From NCBI GenBank assembly GCA_949373145.1, contig CASICI010000017.1, positions 1 through 44,801 of the forward strand: a stretch of DNA of 44,801 nt, given 5' to 3'. The position numbers were made by a program, and so were the translations under genes. Each line of letters begins with the position of its first letter. Position 1 is the stretch's first letter. The notes under the pieces are model-generated. The model was given only the letters and a program-made list of their open reading frames with translations. It did no database searches and had not been told where the DNA came from. The stretch is from an uncultured Phycisphaerales bacterium (GTDB lineage Bacteria; Planctomycetota; Phycisphaerae; Phycisphaerales; SM1A02). Shown piece by piece: positions 1-9,288 of the stretch.

Positions 1-442
1 TGGGGCCCCAATGAAACAACGGGTATGACATCGCCCACTCAGTCGCCGATAGAGATTCGGCGGTCAAACCGTGGGGTGGATCGAGATAGTAATATCCCCA
101 TTCCACCGCGGCCCACCGCATCAAGCCGGCACCAATTCCTGCGCAGAACATCATCCCCAGCCATGAAGTCGCGCTGAACTCGATGGTGTCGTCATCGCCA
201 CCAAGCCTGACTTTTCCGAACTCACTTGTGCCCAACCAGATCAAGAAACAAAAACACATGATTCCTGACAGGAGGTAGAGGAAACCGCAGGTCCTGGAAA
301 TTTCCTGGTACGACTCCTGCAATACGTTGGCAACTTCAACGGGGTAAAAATACATCGGCAGAAGCAAACACAGCAACAAACCAAGGCAGCTCAGAAACCG
401 AGACTTGCTGATTCCTGGTTTGACTGATGATTGAGTGGTCAT
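1..442 (-). CDS. BCCT family osmolyte transporter, N-terminal fragment
   Basis: Reading the minus strand from the ATG at 442 gives 147 residues that run off the left edge of the window. A hydrophobic segment lies at about residues 10-30, a second at about 45-62, and a third follows with GMMFCAGIGAGLMRWA and then EWAMSYPLFHWGP near the edge. The GIGAGL stretch and the FHWG motif are hallmarks of the betaine/carnitine/choline transporter family, secondary transporters that import quaternary amines, usually driven by sodium or protons. The start is supported by the short polar N-terminus before the first membrane helix. The substrate cannot be told because the Trp-rich binding segment lies outside the window. 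It is transcribed in the same direction as the ATP-grasp gene, 223 bases downstream of it. Confidence 0.88.
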   Translation of the reverse strand, partial: MTTQSSVKPGISKSRFLSCLGLLLCLLLPMYFYPVEVANVLQESYQEISRTCGFLYLLSGIMCFCFLIWLGTSEFGKVRLGGDDDTIEFSATSWLGMMFCAGIGAGLMRWAAVEWGYYYLDPPHGLTAESLSATEWAMSYPLFHWGP

Positions 443-665
443 TCTGTCTTCCCTGACTTCAAAGGCTGACTCTGATGAGGCGGTCGTATCGGTGTGCCGC
501 CCGTTCCGTTCGTTTTTCAGACGATGACGTTACACACGAGAACGATGACAAGCATACAGCACGGTGAAGCCGGACTCGGTGTTGGGTTGATGGAGCGCAC
601 CATGGATGTTCCCAATCATCATGTTTCACGAGGTCGTGGCCGACAGGCCGAAACGTCTGCGGATT

Positions 666-1730
666 TCATGGCGTTTCCCCGGGCTCACTTGCATATTTCA
701 AGTACACGTCAACCAACTCATTCAAATCCGTCTTGCTCATGGCGTAGATGTCACCCGAGAGTCTTGGATTGAATTCCAGGACTTTCAGATGCCCGTTGTG
801 AACCTTGTAATTGCAATTGATCAATCCATTGTAGTCCACGAAAAACTCCTCGAAGACCTTGAACATTTCATCGTCTTCGTCGAGTCGGAACCTGGTGGTT
901 GAAACGCTTTTGTCATGTGGCCAGATGAAGAGATTTGAGTCGTACTCATCGTAATAGCTGCTGTGAAAAACGATCTTTCCCTCATGGACGATGAATTGCG
1001 TCGAATACTCTCGTGAATCCAGGATCGCTTCCTGGATGATGTAGTCTTCATTGATGATCTTTCCGAGAGTCTTCCTGTCCAATTCATCCTTGTCTTCGAT
1101 TCTAAAGACACCACTGCTGTAGGCACTCTCACCGTATTTCAGAACACACGGATAGCTGATGTTCTTGCTGTCATACGACCTTGGGAGAAACTCTTGCAGG
1201 CGATGTTGTGACAATTTCACTTTGTTTGAAAGCATTTCAACTGTCGCACCCGTCCGGCAGGACATGAACAGGTACTTGTTCTCTCGTATCCGTCGGCTGT
1301 TCTCACTGAGGTGGATGGCGAATTCATCAGAGAGGGAGATCAAAGCTCGCGGAATCAACGCTTTTTTCTTCATGAGCCTGCGACGCGATCGATAGACGTA
1401 TCGATGAGGAGTCTCCCGTTCCATGAGCTTGGTGGGGTCCCACGTGTTGTTCAATGGGTGCATGACGATCATCGTAGATCGCTTGTAGATGCTCACGGAC
1501 AGGATCCCGGATACTGCGCCGAAAAAGAAACTGAGACCAAGGAATGACTTTGACGTCGCAAATCCTGCCGTTTCTCTTTCGGATATCGAGATGGCTGTGT
1601 TTTCCATCAACAGCCGTGTGATCTGGAACGAAGCGAACAACAGGCATGTCAAAGAAAATAGAAATAGAAACACGCACAAGATCATGCTGCGTCGTGGTCT
1701 GAAAAAGTTCGAAAGCATCTTTGGATTCAA
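666..1730 (-). CDS. membrane-anchored ATP-grasp domain protein
   Basis: The protein has 354 residues. Two hydrophobic segments (about residues 16-42 and 62-82) precede a basic stretch and a soluble domain from about residue 120 to the end. The soluble part has ATP-grasp features: a Lys-containing strand YPCVLKYGESAYSSG (about 195-210), an acidic clamp IIQEAILDSREYS, and near the C-terminus LKVLEFNPRLSGD, where Glu and Asn are the usual Mg-ATP ligands. ATP-grasp enzymes ligate a carboxylate to an amine or thiol through an acyl phosphate. The substrate is unknown. The N-terminal pre-ATP-grasp domain is not recognisable, and the membrane anchor is unusual for this superfamily. Base composition looks lower in G+C than in the downstream genes, so transfer is possible. 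A complete function cannot be assigned. Confidence 0.75.
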   Translation of the reverse strand: MNPKMLSNFFRPRRSMILCVFLFLFSLTCLLFASFQITRLLMENTAISISERETAGFATSKSFLGLSFFFGAVSGILSVSIYKRSTMIVMHPLNNTWDPTKLMERETPHRYVYRSRRRLMKKKALIPRALISLSDEFAIHLSENSRRIRENKYLFMSCRTGATVEMLSNKVKLSQHRLQEFLPRSYDSKNISYPCVLKYGESAYSSGVFRIEDKDELDRKTLGKIINEDYIIQEAILDSREYSTQFIVHEGKIVFHSSYYDEYDSNLFIWPHDKSVSTTRFRLDEDDEMFKVFEEFFVDYNGLINCNYKVHNGHLKVLEFNPRLSGDIYAMSKTDLNELVDVYLKYASEPGETP

Positions 1731-2042
1731 TCTGTTGATTCAGTTTGTGGATTCAGAAAGCCTCAGCCTGCGATGAGCGCTGATCTTACTTCGGGCGGAG
1801 AAAGTGCGTTCCGCATCCAGCCTCATCGGTGACCGACCTGATCCCGTGCAGTTCCCGCACGCCTGATCATCTTGAGACCTGTCTGGTTCGCGAGTGGCGT
1901 GCTCGTCGCCGCGATTGAACGTGCGACGACTGGTTGTCGTCGAGAGACCTGCGACAGGGACCTGTCGTATCGTGTCATGCCTCGCAGGCTGCCACCAAGA
2001 CACAATGACACGAAGATCACGTGGTGTGAGTCGGATTCGACG
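1731..2042. other. intergenic region between GH81 gene and ATP-grasp gene
   Basis: About 310 bases lie between the stop of the glucanase (2043, minus strand) and the start of the ATP-grasp gene (1730, minus strand). I see no convincing coding region. A short palindrome at 1952-1967 (7-bp arms, 2-base centre) could be part of a terminator for the glucanase, but no T-run follows it. The promoter of the ATP-grasp gene should lie here. I could not identify it securely. Confidence 0.4.
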
Positions 2043-4907
2043 TCAGTTCCATTGGGAGAGGAGTCTGGTGAGATCGGAACCACCGACCACGCCATCTCCA
2101 TCCAGGTCGGCGACACAAGAGACCTCGCAGGGTCCCCATTCATTGAGAAGTATCGCAAGGTCCGCGCCATTCACACGGCGATCCGAGTTCAAGTCCGCGG
2201 GAAGCCCACAGGGATCCTCGACGATTCGGCGCACCGTCTCACCCGGTGGCACGCAGATCTGGGTGCCGTCTGAAAACACCGTGGCTCGTTCGATCGCCTG
2301 CGGATTGTAGGCGACGTAGGTCCGCAGTCCGCTTCTTTCGAAGACGCAAGCATTGGGAGTGTTCGCAGTGATCTCATGTCTGATCGTCCCAAGATCGGAC
2401 AGTGACTGGATCCAGTAGGTGATCCAGGCTCGCGAGTTCCCCGGTTCAGGGTTCCATCCATCATCGTCATCCAACCAGGCTCGAGCGCTTTCCGGATCGA
2501 ACAACGCTCGCCAGGCCCAGAGCACGTCGCGCCATTCCACCGGCAACCCACCGTTCTGTTCGATCAGGTGATCCCAGGCGCGTTGCATCGCGTCCGGTGA
2601 TCTGCCCAGATAGAGCGACCCGCCGGTGATCGGAAGCAGGTTGATCCCATGGATCTCCTCCGGGTTGCCCGTCCACCACGTGCCGTAGGTCGCACCGGCA
2701 TCCCATACGATGCCCGCGAGAGGATGGTCGGAGCCCTCGGGGTAGACCGTCTGGTCCACGTCGAACCAATACTGCTCGACTGCCAGCGTCTCCAGCGAAT
2801 GAAGAAACAGACCGAGATCGCGGATCTGTTCCCGGCCGGTGGCCGCCCCCCAGAGTGCGACCGCCTGGGAGAAGTGGGTCGACTCCGAAGAGGATTCCTG
2901 GTTGTTGCCCGCGGCGAACCCGGCATGTCCGGATGCGTAGGCGTGGCCGACGTAGGGTTCGAAGTTCCGAAGAAACGGAAAGCGTTCGTCCGATCGATCC
3001 CAGTTCGCGGCATCCTTCACCAGAAGGTCGACCATGCCACCCCAGTTCTCCTGGGCCGCCCATTCCGGATCAAAGCGTGCGATGGTCGCCGCCGCCGCGA
3101 TGAAATAACCGTAGTGGAAGTGGTGGTCGTTCAATTCGCCTGCGAGTCCGTAGCTTCCCGGATGTGCCAGAAGCGTGTTCCACTCGGGTGCATAGGCGAA
3201 GTCCTTCGTCCCGGAACCGCTTGACGTGATGTCCCACTCGAACCAGTCCAGTGAAAGAACATCCCCCTGGTATTGCGTGTCACAGGTGAAGACCAGATCT
3301 TGCGAGCCATCGATCAATTCTGATGCCGACGACGCGACGCTCAGCGGCACGGTCGTCCAGGCGTTCCAGCCACCGGTGTTTCCGACCGCGGCTTCGCTGA
3401 GGATCGTTCCGTTTTCATCCCCGACTCTCAATCTGATCAACGCACTTCCACCGGCACCCGCTCCGGAAGCGAAACGGATCAGCACTCGGTTCGGTTGTCG
3501 TCCGGCGAGATCGAGACCGGAAAATGTCAGCCGGTCACCTCCGCCGATCTCCGTGACCGCGGTGCCGCCATTCTCACCTTCTCCGAGAGCGGTCCCTTCC
3601 GATGCTGAGAATGACTCCGCTTCGATGCGATTCGAAGAAGCGGCGGTCCCGGTCGTGAACCAGTCTTCGAGTTCCTGCCGCAATCGACTCAAAAGTTCGT
3701 CTCTGATCTCCGATTCACCGATTTCGTGTGCGGTCTGAGCCGCACAGGCGACCCGGCCCATCTGCTTGCCCGCCCAGTATGAATCCGGTGCCGTGATCGA
3801 ATCGCTTTCCGACGTGATCCGTTCCAGGAGTTCACGCATCTCCGCGAGGTCGATGGTGTCGGTCACGGGAAGCGCGGGAAGAATCGGTGCGACCGGGAGT
3901 GAGAGGGTGAACGACTCGACCGACACGAGTTCCATCCACCCCCGAGCGGTCTCGAATCCGATTCCTTCTTCGATCGCATCGGAATACGGTCGCTGATGAG
4001 GAAGAAGACCGGTGAGGACGACAGGTTTGCGCTTGTCGTGCGAGACGGCGTCAAATGAATAGGTGACTTCCATTCGCGAGACATCAGGCTGGTATGCCCA
4101 GTCGACCGTGCTGTCGATGACCTCGACCATCGCGTGTCGGGTGAAGAGTTCGACGGTCGCGATCTCGGCATTCGGAAGCACGCCGATGCTGAACCAGTCG
4201 CCACCGGCGAGATCGGATCCGATGAGATCCCCGTTTCTGGTCCAGGTGGCGTCAGCGGGCGCGAATGCTCCGTAGACGGAGTCTCCCACCGAAAAGATCA
4301 TTCGTCCGGGACTCTGGGAGAGCACGGTCGCGCCCGATGCCAGCGTGATCTGCGCATCACCCCCGGAAATTCTGAACGATGCCAGAGGAAGGCCTCGTCC
4401 GAATGTGGACCGAAGGCTGCGCGTGCCGTCTCGCATCTCGGTCGTCAGGGTCCAGTCACCCTGACGTGCCAGACGTGTCTCGGTGGCGATGAGTCCCGTG
4501 ACGCCCACGATCACGTCCGGTTCATTGGTGTTGAAGTAACTGAAATAGCCACCATTGCCGGGAAGTCGATCAGGTGAACCGGCCAGCATCATGCCGCGAT
4601 CACTTGCTTGAAGAGCGAGTGGCCAGGGAAACATCGGCTGGCCGTGGTCGTTTCCGGCGTACCGGGGAAATACGATCGAACTCGACCAGTCGTTGGTTGA
4701 AATCGGACCGGTGAAGTCCTCTGTCACCCGGGGGATGACCGGGGCACCGGAGGAATCACTCGGACCTTCCCGTCCTTGCGGGATCTCGCTGAAGTATCGC
4801 CCCATTCCGGATGTTTCCACGGGGGTGTCCTGCGCAGTGGTTCGAGCAGACGTACTGAAAACCAGGGCGCAGGTGCACCCGCAGGTCAGGAGGTTCGTTC
4901 TTCGCAT
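2043..4907 (-). CDS. secreted GH81 endo-beta-1,3-glucanase (laminarinase) with inserted CBM6-like module and C-terminal dockerin-like EF-hands
   Basis: From the ATG at 4907 the protein has 954 residues and opens with a basic, hydrophobic signal peptide ending near STSARTTAQ. An in-frame ATG at 4991 would add 28 polar residues and hide this signal, so the later start is preferred. Residues about 40-330 match the N-terminal beta-sandwich region of GH81. The catalytic domain shows ELNDHHFHYGYF near residue 590 and GNNQESSSES near 667, the family motifs carrying the catalytic Asp and Glu. A CBM6-like module (about 422-556, starting NRIEAESFS and ending near DWFEWD) is inserted inside the catalytic region. 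The last 55 residues hold two Asp-rich EF-hand repeats (ADLNSDRRVNGADL and ADLDGDGVVGGSDL), as in dockerin type I-like tails of planctomycetes. The likely role is hydrolysis of laminarin, callose or other beta-1,3-glucans outside the cytoplasm. Confidence 0.9.
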   Translation of the reverse strand: MRRTNLLTCGCTCALVFSTSARTTAQDTPVETSGMGRYFSEIPQGREGPSDSSGAPVIPRVTEDFTGPISTNDWSSSIVFPRYAGNDHGQPMFPWPLALQASDRGMMLAGSPDRLPGNGGYFSYFNTNEPDVIVGVTGLIATETRLARQGDWTLTTEMRDGTRSLRSTFGRGLPLASFRISGGDAQITLASGATVLSQSPGRMIFSVGDSVYGAFAPADATWTRNGDLIGSDLAGGDWFSIGVLPNAEIATVELFTRHAMVEVIDSTVDWAYQPDVSRMEVTYSFDAVSHDKRKPVVLTGLLPHQRPYSDAIEEGIGFETARGWMELVSVESFTLSLPVAPILPALPVTDTIDLAEMRELLERITSESDSITAPDSYWAGKQMGRVACAAQTAHEIGESEIRDELLSRLRQELEDWFTTGTAASSNRIEAESFSASEGTALGEGENGGTAVTEIGGGDRLTFSGLDLAGRQPNRVLIRFASGAGAGGSALIRLRVGDENGTILSEAAVGNTGGWNAWTTVPLSVASSASELIDGSQDLVFTCDTQYQGDVLSLDWFEWDITSSGSGTKDFAYAPEWNTLLAHPGSYGLAGELNDHHFHYGYFIAAAATIARFDPEWAAQENWGGMVDLLVKDAANWDRSDERFPFLRNFEPYVGHAYASGHAGFAAGNNQESSSESTHFSQAVALWGAATGREQIRDLGLFLHSLETLAVEQYWFDVDQTVYPEGSDHPLAGIVWDAGATYGTWWTGNPEEIHGINLLPITGGSLYLGRSPDAMQRAWDHLIEQNGGLPVEWRDVLWAWRALFDPESARAWLDDDDGWNPEPGNSRAWITYWIQSLSDLGTIRHEITANTPNACVFERSGLRTYVAYNPQAIERATVFSDGTQICVPPGETVRRIVEDPCGLPADLNSDRRVNGADLAILLNEWGPCEVSCVADLDGDGVVGGSDLTRLLSQWN

Positions 4908-5094
4908 GTCTTCATTCCGATCGTGACGGGCTCTGGTCGTCCAGACCATCCCAGAATCACCCCGTGATCTGCATTCTCTACGCACAATCACGTGATGGGT
5001 TTACGTCATTCCTAAAAAAGTGAAAATGACAACCATTCGGTACCGTTAGGATGCTGTTTCACCACGACGCTCATTACACATTCGGATTCATCCA

Positions 5095-6084
5095 ATGGCA
5101 GAAGATTCAAGCAATATGGAGTCTGAAAAACCCCGCATAGGTTTCGTGATCCCCGTCTATGGATCGGTCCCGCTCATCCTCCAGACGCTTGATTCGATCA
5201 GAGATCAAACTGTGAAACCCGAGGTCGTGGTGGTGGTGTTCGATGGACCGAATGAAGTCCTCCCCAGTCTGGTCGAATCCCACCCGGTCGAGGTGATCAC
5301 CGTGCAACTCGATGTGTTGTCCGGCGGACCCGCGACTCCGCGAAACGTCGGATTCAAACGCATCCGTGATCTGTGTGACGCCGTCTGTTTTCTCGATCAT
5401 GACGACATCATTCATCCGGATTTCATTCACGCCGCCAGCGAAACACTCCGGAACGAACCCGATGCATCCATGGTCGCGTTTCGTTTTCAGAACTGGTTGC
5501 ACGGCGAACCGCTTGTCGACCTCGAGTCGGTTCCCGACAGCCCCATTCCGACGACTCCCCTTCAGTTGTCCGAGTACCTCGATGCGACCGGAAGTGTTCT
5601 TCCCAGTTTCACCGTCCTTCGAACTTCGAACGAGTCGAACATTCGTGAGTCCGGGACCTTCTTCGATCCGATTTTTCCATCCAATCAGGATTTCGATTGT
5701 TTCGTTCGGATTCTGTCGCAACGTCCGGGGATCCGTTGTGACTGGAGAGCGGGTTGGTATCGAGTGATTTCCACCAGCATCTCAGCTGATGGATCCCTCT
5801 CCTGGTCATGTCGTGCAGATGCGTGCCGGTCGCTCTCCTCCTGGTTCGCAGGCCGAGGCGACCGCGCGAACGCCTCGTCTTTTCGACGAGGGGCCGGTAC
5901 CGCGAACCGACGGGCCGCAAGGCATTCCTGGGTTGATGGAAAGCGTGCGCATGCCATGCGAATGCTCCTTTCGAATTTTCTTCGACAGTTCAACCCTCGC
6001 GATCTGATCTTGATGCTTTCGCTCCCGCTGGGCATCGACTCGAAATCCCGTGCGATGTCTTCGGGGGATCAGCGCGCGAAATGA
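5095..6084 (+). CDS. family 2 glycosyltransferase
   Basis: The protein has 329 residues. The N-terminal GT-A fold begins RIGFVIPVYGSVPLIL, with the nucleotide-binding region at GGPATPRNVGF (about residue 80) and the metal-binding DHDDIIHPDF (about 102). This is the usual DxD-like motif of GT2 enzymes, which transfer a sugar from a nucleotide-sugar to a glycan or lipid acceptor. The C-terminal third (DGKRAHAMRMLLSNF) resembles the helical tail seen in many GT2 proteins that start polysaccharide chains. No membrane segment is obvious, so it probably acts in the cytoplasm or at the inner membrane face. It is divergent from the GH81 gene, and a strong bidirectional terminator follows it. Donor and acceptor are unknown. 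The segment around residues 225-285 is rich in Ser and Arg and poorly conserved-looking. Confidence 0.8.
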   Translation: MAEDSSNMESEKPRIGFVIPVYGSVPLILQTLDSIRDQTVKPEVVVVVFDGPNEVLPSLVESHPVEVITVQLDVLSGGPATPRNVGFKRIRDLCDAVCFLDHDDIIHPDFIHAASETLRNEPDASMVAFRFQNWLHGEPLVDLESVPDSPIPTTPLQLSEYLDATGSVLPSFTVLRTSNESNIRESGTFFDPIFPSNQDFDCFVRILSQRPGIRCDWRAGWYRVISTSISADGSLSWSCRADACRSLSSWFAGRGDRANASSFRRGAGTANRRAARHSWVDGKRAHAMRMLLSNFLRQFNPRDLILMLSLPLGIDSKSRAMSSGDQRAK

Positions 6085-6121
6085 AGCTCTGCCCATTGGT
6101 CTCTCGACCCATGGATGTTCG

Positions 6122-6184
6122 AACCACGCAAAGACACCCGAGCCCGGAGAGTCGTCTCTCCGATTCGGGTGTCTTTGCGTGGTT
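6122..6184. terminator. bidirectional Rho-independent terminator between convergent genes
   Basis: A perfect 20-bp inverted repeat (6122-6141 with 6165-6184) encloses a second, shorter stem (CGGAGAG at 6145-6151 with CTCTCCG at 6156-6162). The outer ends are AA and TT-rich on either strand. It sits between the GT2 gene (plus, ending 6084) and the leucine dehydrogenase-type gene (minus, ending 6220), so it can stop transcription from both sides. Confidence 0.85.
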
Positions 6185-6219
6185 TGATCCGGTCGTCCTT
6201 CCGACCACCGGGATGTGGA

Positions 6220-7278
6220 TCAGGCTTCGACCCTGCGTCCCGCATCGATTCTGGCCCGTGCGTAGGTCACGCCGGCCTCGTAGGCGCTCGCATGATTCCT
6301 CGTGTCATCGAGAACCTCGCGCGTGGTCGATTCGATCTTCTCGACCTTGGCATCGATCTCCGATTCCGTGAGTCCGAGATAGAGCCCGGCGAGTCTGATC
6401 AATCCACCCGCGTTGGCGATGAAGTCCGGCGCGTAGACCACGCCCTTGTCCTTCATCAACTGACCGTCGCGGTCGGGATCGACCAGCACGTTGTTCGATG
6501 TTCCACAGACGATCGCGGCCTTCATCGAACCGATCTGCTCGGGACCGAGCACGCCGCCCAGAGCGCAGGGCGCCAGAATGTCGAGGTCCATGCTGAAGAG
6601 ATCTTCGTCATCACCGATCACCTTGATGTCGAGTTCCTCCGATGCCCGATGGATGGCATGGGGATTGACGTCCGTTCCGATGACCATGCCGCCGTGATCG
6701 ACGATCAGCTTGGCAAGCTTGTATCCGGTCATGCCGAGTCCCTGGACGCCGACGGTGACACCGGCGAAGTCGACCGGACGTCCCGCATGAGCGAGACATG
6801 CCTTCATCGAGTTGAACGCGCCGAGACTGGTGAAAGGGGAAGGATCTCCACCGCGGGAGACGTTGATGCCACCCATCACGTACTTGGTCTCGTGACCCAT
6901 CCAGTCGCAGAACGCCTCGTTCACACCGACGTCTTCCGCGGCGATGTAGTTGCCCTGAAGCGTGTCGACGAACCGGCCCATTGCATGGCCCTGTGCTTCG
7001 GTGGCTTCCTGGCCGGGACTGTCGAGAAGAATGACGCTCTTCGCACCACCCATGGCGAGGTCGGCTGCCGCGGCCTTGTAGGTCATGCCCTCCGAGAGTC
7101 GGAGCACATCCTGGATGGCTTCCGCCTCGGTCGCGTAACACCATCGTCTGGTGCCGCCCAGGGCGTCACCCAGCGTGCTGTCGTGAATCGCGATGATCGC
7201 GCGCAGACCACTTTCTGGGTCCTGATGAAAGACCACTCGTTCGTGATCCATGACCGACATTTCCTGAAGCAGCTTCAT
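6220..7278 (-). CDS. leucine (branched-chain amino acid) dehydrogenase-type NAD-dependent enzyme
   Basis: The protein has 352 residues in the Glu/Leu/Phe/Val dehydrogenase superfamily, short form. It has ALGGTRRWCY, the substrate and catalytic Lys region TYKAAAADLAMGGAKSV, the Rossmann motif GVQGLGMTGYKLA and a late FIANAGGLIRLAG segment. The family oxidatively deaminates branched-chain or aromatic amino acids to 2-oxo acids with NAD, in the cytoplasm. The ATG at 7278 is preferred because it is preceded by AGAGGA at good spacing; the open frame continues upstream in unrelated sequence. It is the last gene of an operon with acyl-CoA dehydrogenase and enoyl-CoA hydratases, which suggests leucine, valine or isoleucine breakdown. 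Exact substrate preference cannot be read from the sequence. Confidence 0.88.
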   Translation of the reverse strand: MKLLQEMSVMDHERVVFHQDPESGLRAIIAIHDSTLGDALGGTRRWCYATEAEAIQDVLRLSEGMTYKAAAADLAMGGAKSVILLDSPGQEATEAQGHAMGRFVDTLQGNYIAAEDVGVNEAFCDWMGHETKYVMGGINVSRGGDPSPFTSLGAFNSMKACLAHAGRPVDFAGVTVGVQGLGMTGYKLAKLIVDHGGMVIGTDVNPHAIHRASEELDIKVIGDDEDLFSMDLDILAPCALGGVLGPEQIGSMKAAIVCGTSNNVLVDPDRDGQLMKDKGVVYAPDFIANAGGLIRLAGLYLGLTESEIDAKVEKIESTTREVLDDTRNHASAYEAGVTYARARIDAGRRVEA

Positions 7279-7333
7279 GTCATTCCTCTTTGAGTTCTTG
7301 CCTGTTGAAAATACGTACCGTCGCCGATCGAGA

Positions 7334-9274
7334 TCAGAGTTGCTCGCCTTCGAAGATCGAGCCTTCATCGAACTGGGGGATCTGTGTCTGGTCGACTTGC
7401 TTTCCGTGGCCTCTGGCCGAGGCGTCGGGAGTGGATTCCGGAATGGCGTAATCGCTGTTGGAAAGTCCCTTCGACCATTCGAACGCGGCGTCGGCCGCCC
7501 GGGCCATCGTGTCGTCCGAATTGTTCCGGAGTTCCATTCTCTTGATCTCGATGTCGTGTTCGAACAGCGTGAAGAGATGCTCAACGATCGTCCGTTCCTG
7601 ATCGAGATCCTTGCCGCTCACGCCGTTCCTGATGCTGAGATCGAGCTTCGAAAGCGAGCAGATCATCGCGTGAAGCTTGATGAAGCAGTGCGAGATCCGT
7701 TCTTGTGTCAGGTGATCGGTCGCGAACTTCTCCTTCAGTTCCGCGGCCATTCGCTTGAATTCATGGCTCAGTTCCCGGGTCATCGTGCTGATGCGATTGG
7801 CGAGTGGTGCCAGTGAATCATCGAGCATGTCGAGGGCGGGAGCCGAGCGCTTGATGCCGAGGAAGACCTCCGCACCGAGGCGTGCTCCCGCGGCCATGTT
7901 TCTGACTGGTGCGTTCTTGATCTCGAGCATCGATTCGAGCAACGGCTTCGCGCCGTAGTTGCAGATGAACTGGTGCATGACTTCGTTGGCACCTTCCACG
8001 ATTCTGTTGATCCGGCTGTCACGCCACAATCGTTCGATCTCGTTTTCAGCCATGTAGGATTCGCCGCCCATGATCTGGATGCAGTCTTCGGCGACGAGCC
8101 ATCCGTGATCGGAGCAGAAGACCTTGCACATCGCGGTCTCGACCATGATGTCCTTGTCTCCTCGATCGAGGAAACCGGTCGTCATGTAGAGCATGGCATC
8201 CATTGCGTAGCACCAGGAGGCCATGCGGGCGATCTTCTCACGTGTCTGGGCGAAGTCCCCGATCGGACGCTGGAACTGATTTCGATAGGTCGCCCACTTG
8301 ACCCCTTGTTCGTACGCGTACGAGCCTGCGCCCACCATGCCGGCGGAAAGGGTGCATCGTCCGTAGTTGAGACAGGTCAGTGCCACGTTGAGGCCCTTGC
8401 CTTCATCGTGGAGTCTGTTTTCAACCGGGACCTTGACGTTGGTGAGCTTGATTCTCGCCTGCCAGGTGCCGCGGATGCCGCACTTGGCGCGGTTTCGGCT
8501 GAAGATGTCGACGCCATCCATGTTGGGATAACAGATCAACGCCGTGACCTTGGTCTTCATCTTGCCGGTCTTGGGGTCTTCGATCTTCTGTTTCGCCATC
8601 ACGGTGAAGAGACCCGAGAGCGCACCCGAGGTCGCCCATTTCTTCTCGCCGTTCAGGATGTAGTGCGTGCCGTCTTCGGACAGTTCGCAGGTCGTTTCCT
8701 GTCCACCCGCATCACAGCCGACGTTTGGTTCCGAGAGACAGAACGCCGAAAGCGCGTTGGTGGCCATTCTTGGAAGGAAGCGCTGCTTCTGTTCATCGGT
8801 ACCGAACAGCATCACGGCCTTGCAACCGATCGACTGGTGAGCCGACACCAGCACGGCGGTGGAGCCGCAGGTCCGTCCGATTCTGGTGAGCACTCGGTTG
8901 TAACTCGTGATTCCAAGACCAAGACCGCCGAATTCGGAGGGGATGGTCATCCCCAGAACTCCGATGTCGAAGAGTCGCTGCACGGTCGCGGGAGGAATCT
9001 CCTGCTGCTGATCGATATGGATCGTGGGGTGTTCGTTCTTCAGGTAGTCGTCGAGTCGCTCCAGAAGCTCATCACAGCGTGCGGTTTCCTCGGCCGGAGT
9101 CTCCGGGTACGGGAAGCACAGCTTCTGATTGATGTTTCCGTAGAACAGGTTCTTCGCATGTCCGAGTGAATCCGGATCCGGACCGAGCATTTCGAGTCCG
9201 CTCTGGATGTACTCTCGATCCTTGCTCGAGACTTTCTTGAGTTCCTTCTGGAGGTTGGTTTCTGCAGTGGTCAT
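7334..9274 (-). CDS. acyl-CoA dehydrogenase, long form (ACADVL/ACAD9-like)
   Basis: The protein has 646 residues, longer than the ~380 of short-chain enzymes. The N-terminal helical domain and the FAD-binding middle domain (FCLSEPNVGCDAGG, about residue 185) are clear. The catalytic base is the Glu of IVEGANEVM near residue 430. About 200 extra helical residues follow, as in very-long-chain acyl-CoA dehydrogenases. The reaction is FAD-dependent alpha,beta-dehydrogenation of acyl-CoA, passing electrons to ETF. The start at 9274 (MTTAETNLQ) has a GGAAG site upstream and lies 14 bases after the reconstructed stop of the preceding hydratase gene. The open frame extends to 9700, but that upstream part encodes the C-terminus of the hydratase joined by a frame break, so it is not a true fusion. 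Confidence 0.9.
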   Translation of the reverse strand: MTTAETNLQKELKKVSSKDREYIQSGLEMLGPDPDSLGHAKNLFYGNINQKLCFPYPETPAEETARCDELLERLDDYLKNEHPTIHIDQQQEIPPATVQRLFDIGVLGMTIPSEFGGLGLGITSYNRVLTRIGRTCGSTAVLVSAHQSIGCKAVMLFGTDEQKQRFLPRMATNALSAFCLSEPNVGCDAGGQETTCELSEDGTHYILNGEKKWATSGALSGLFTVMAKQKIEDPKTGKMKTKVTALICYPNMDGVDIFSRNRAKCGIRGTWQARIKLTNVKVPVENRLHDEGKGLNVALTCLNYGRCTLSAGMVGAGSYAYEQGVKWATYRNQFQRPIGDFAQTREKIARMASWCYAMDAMLYMTTGFLDRGDKDIMVETAMCKVFCSDHGWLVAEDCIQIMGGESYMAENEIERLWRDSRINRIVEGANEVMHQFICNYGAKPLLESMLEIKNAPVRNMAAGARLGAEVFLGIKRSAPALDMLDDSLAPLANRISTMTRELSHEFKRMAAELKEKFATDHLTQERISHCFIKLHAMICSLSKLDLSIRNGVSGKDLDQERTIVEHLFTLFEHDIEIKRMELRNNSDDTMARAADAAFEWSKGLSNSDYAIPESTPDASARGHGKQVDQTQIPQFDEGSIFEGEQL

Positions 9275-9288
9275 TGACGTCTTCCAAT

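Noticed and set aside
6115-7293. 392-residue plus-strand frame over the leucine dehydrogenase gene
   Set aside because: Shadow of the real minus-strand gene; it also starts inside the terminator hairpin.
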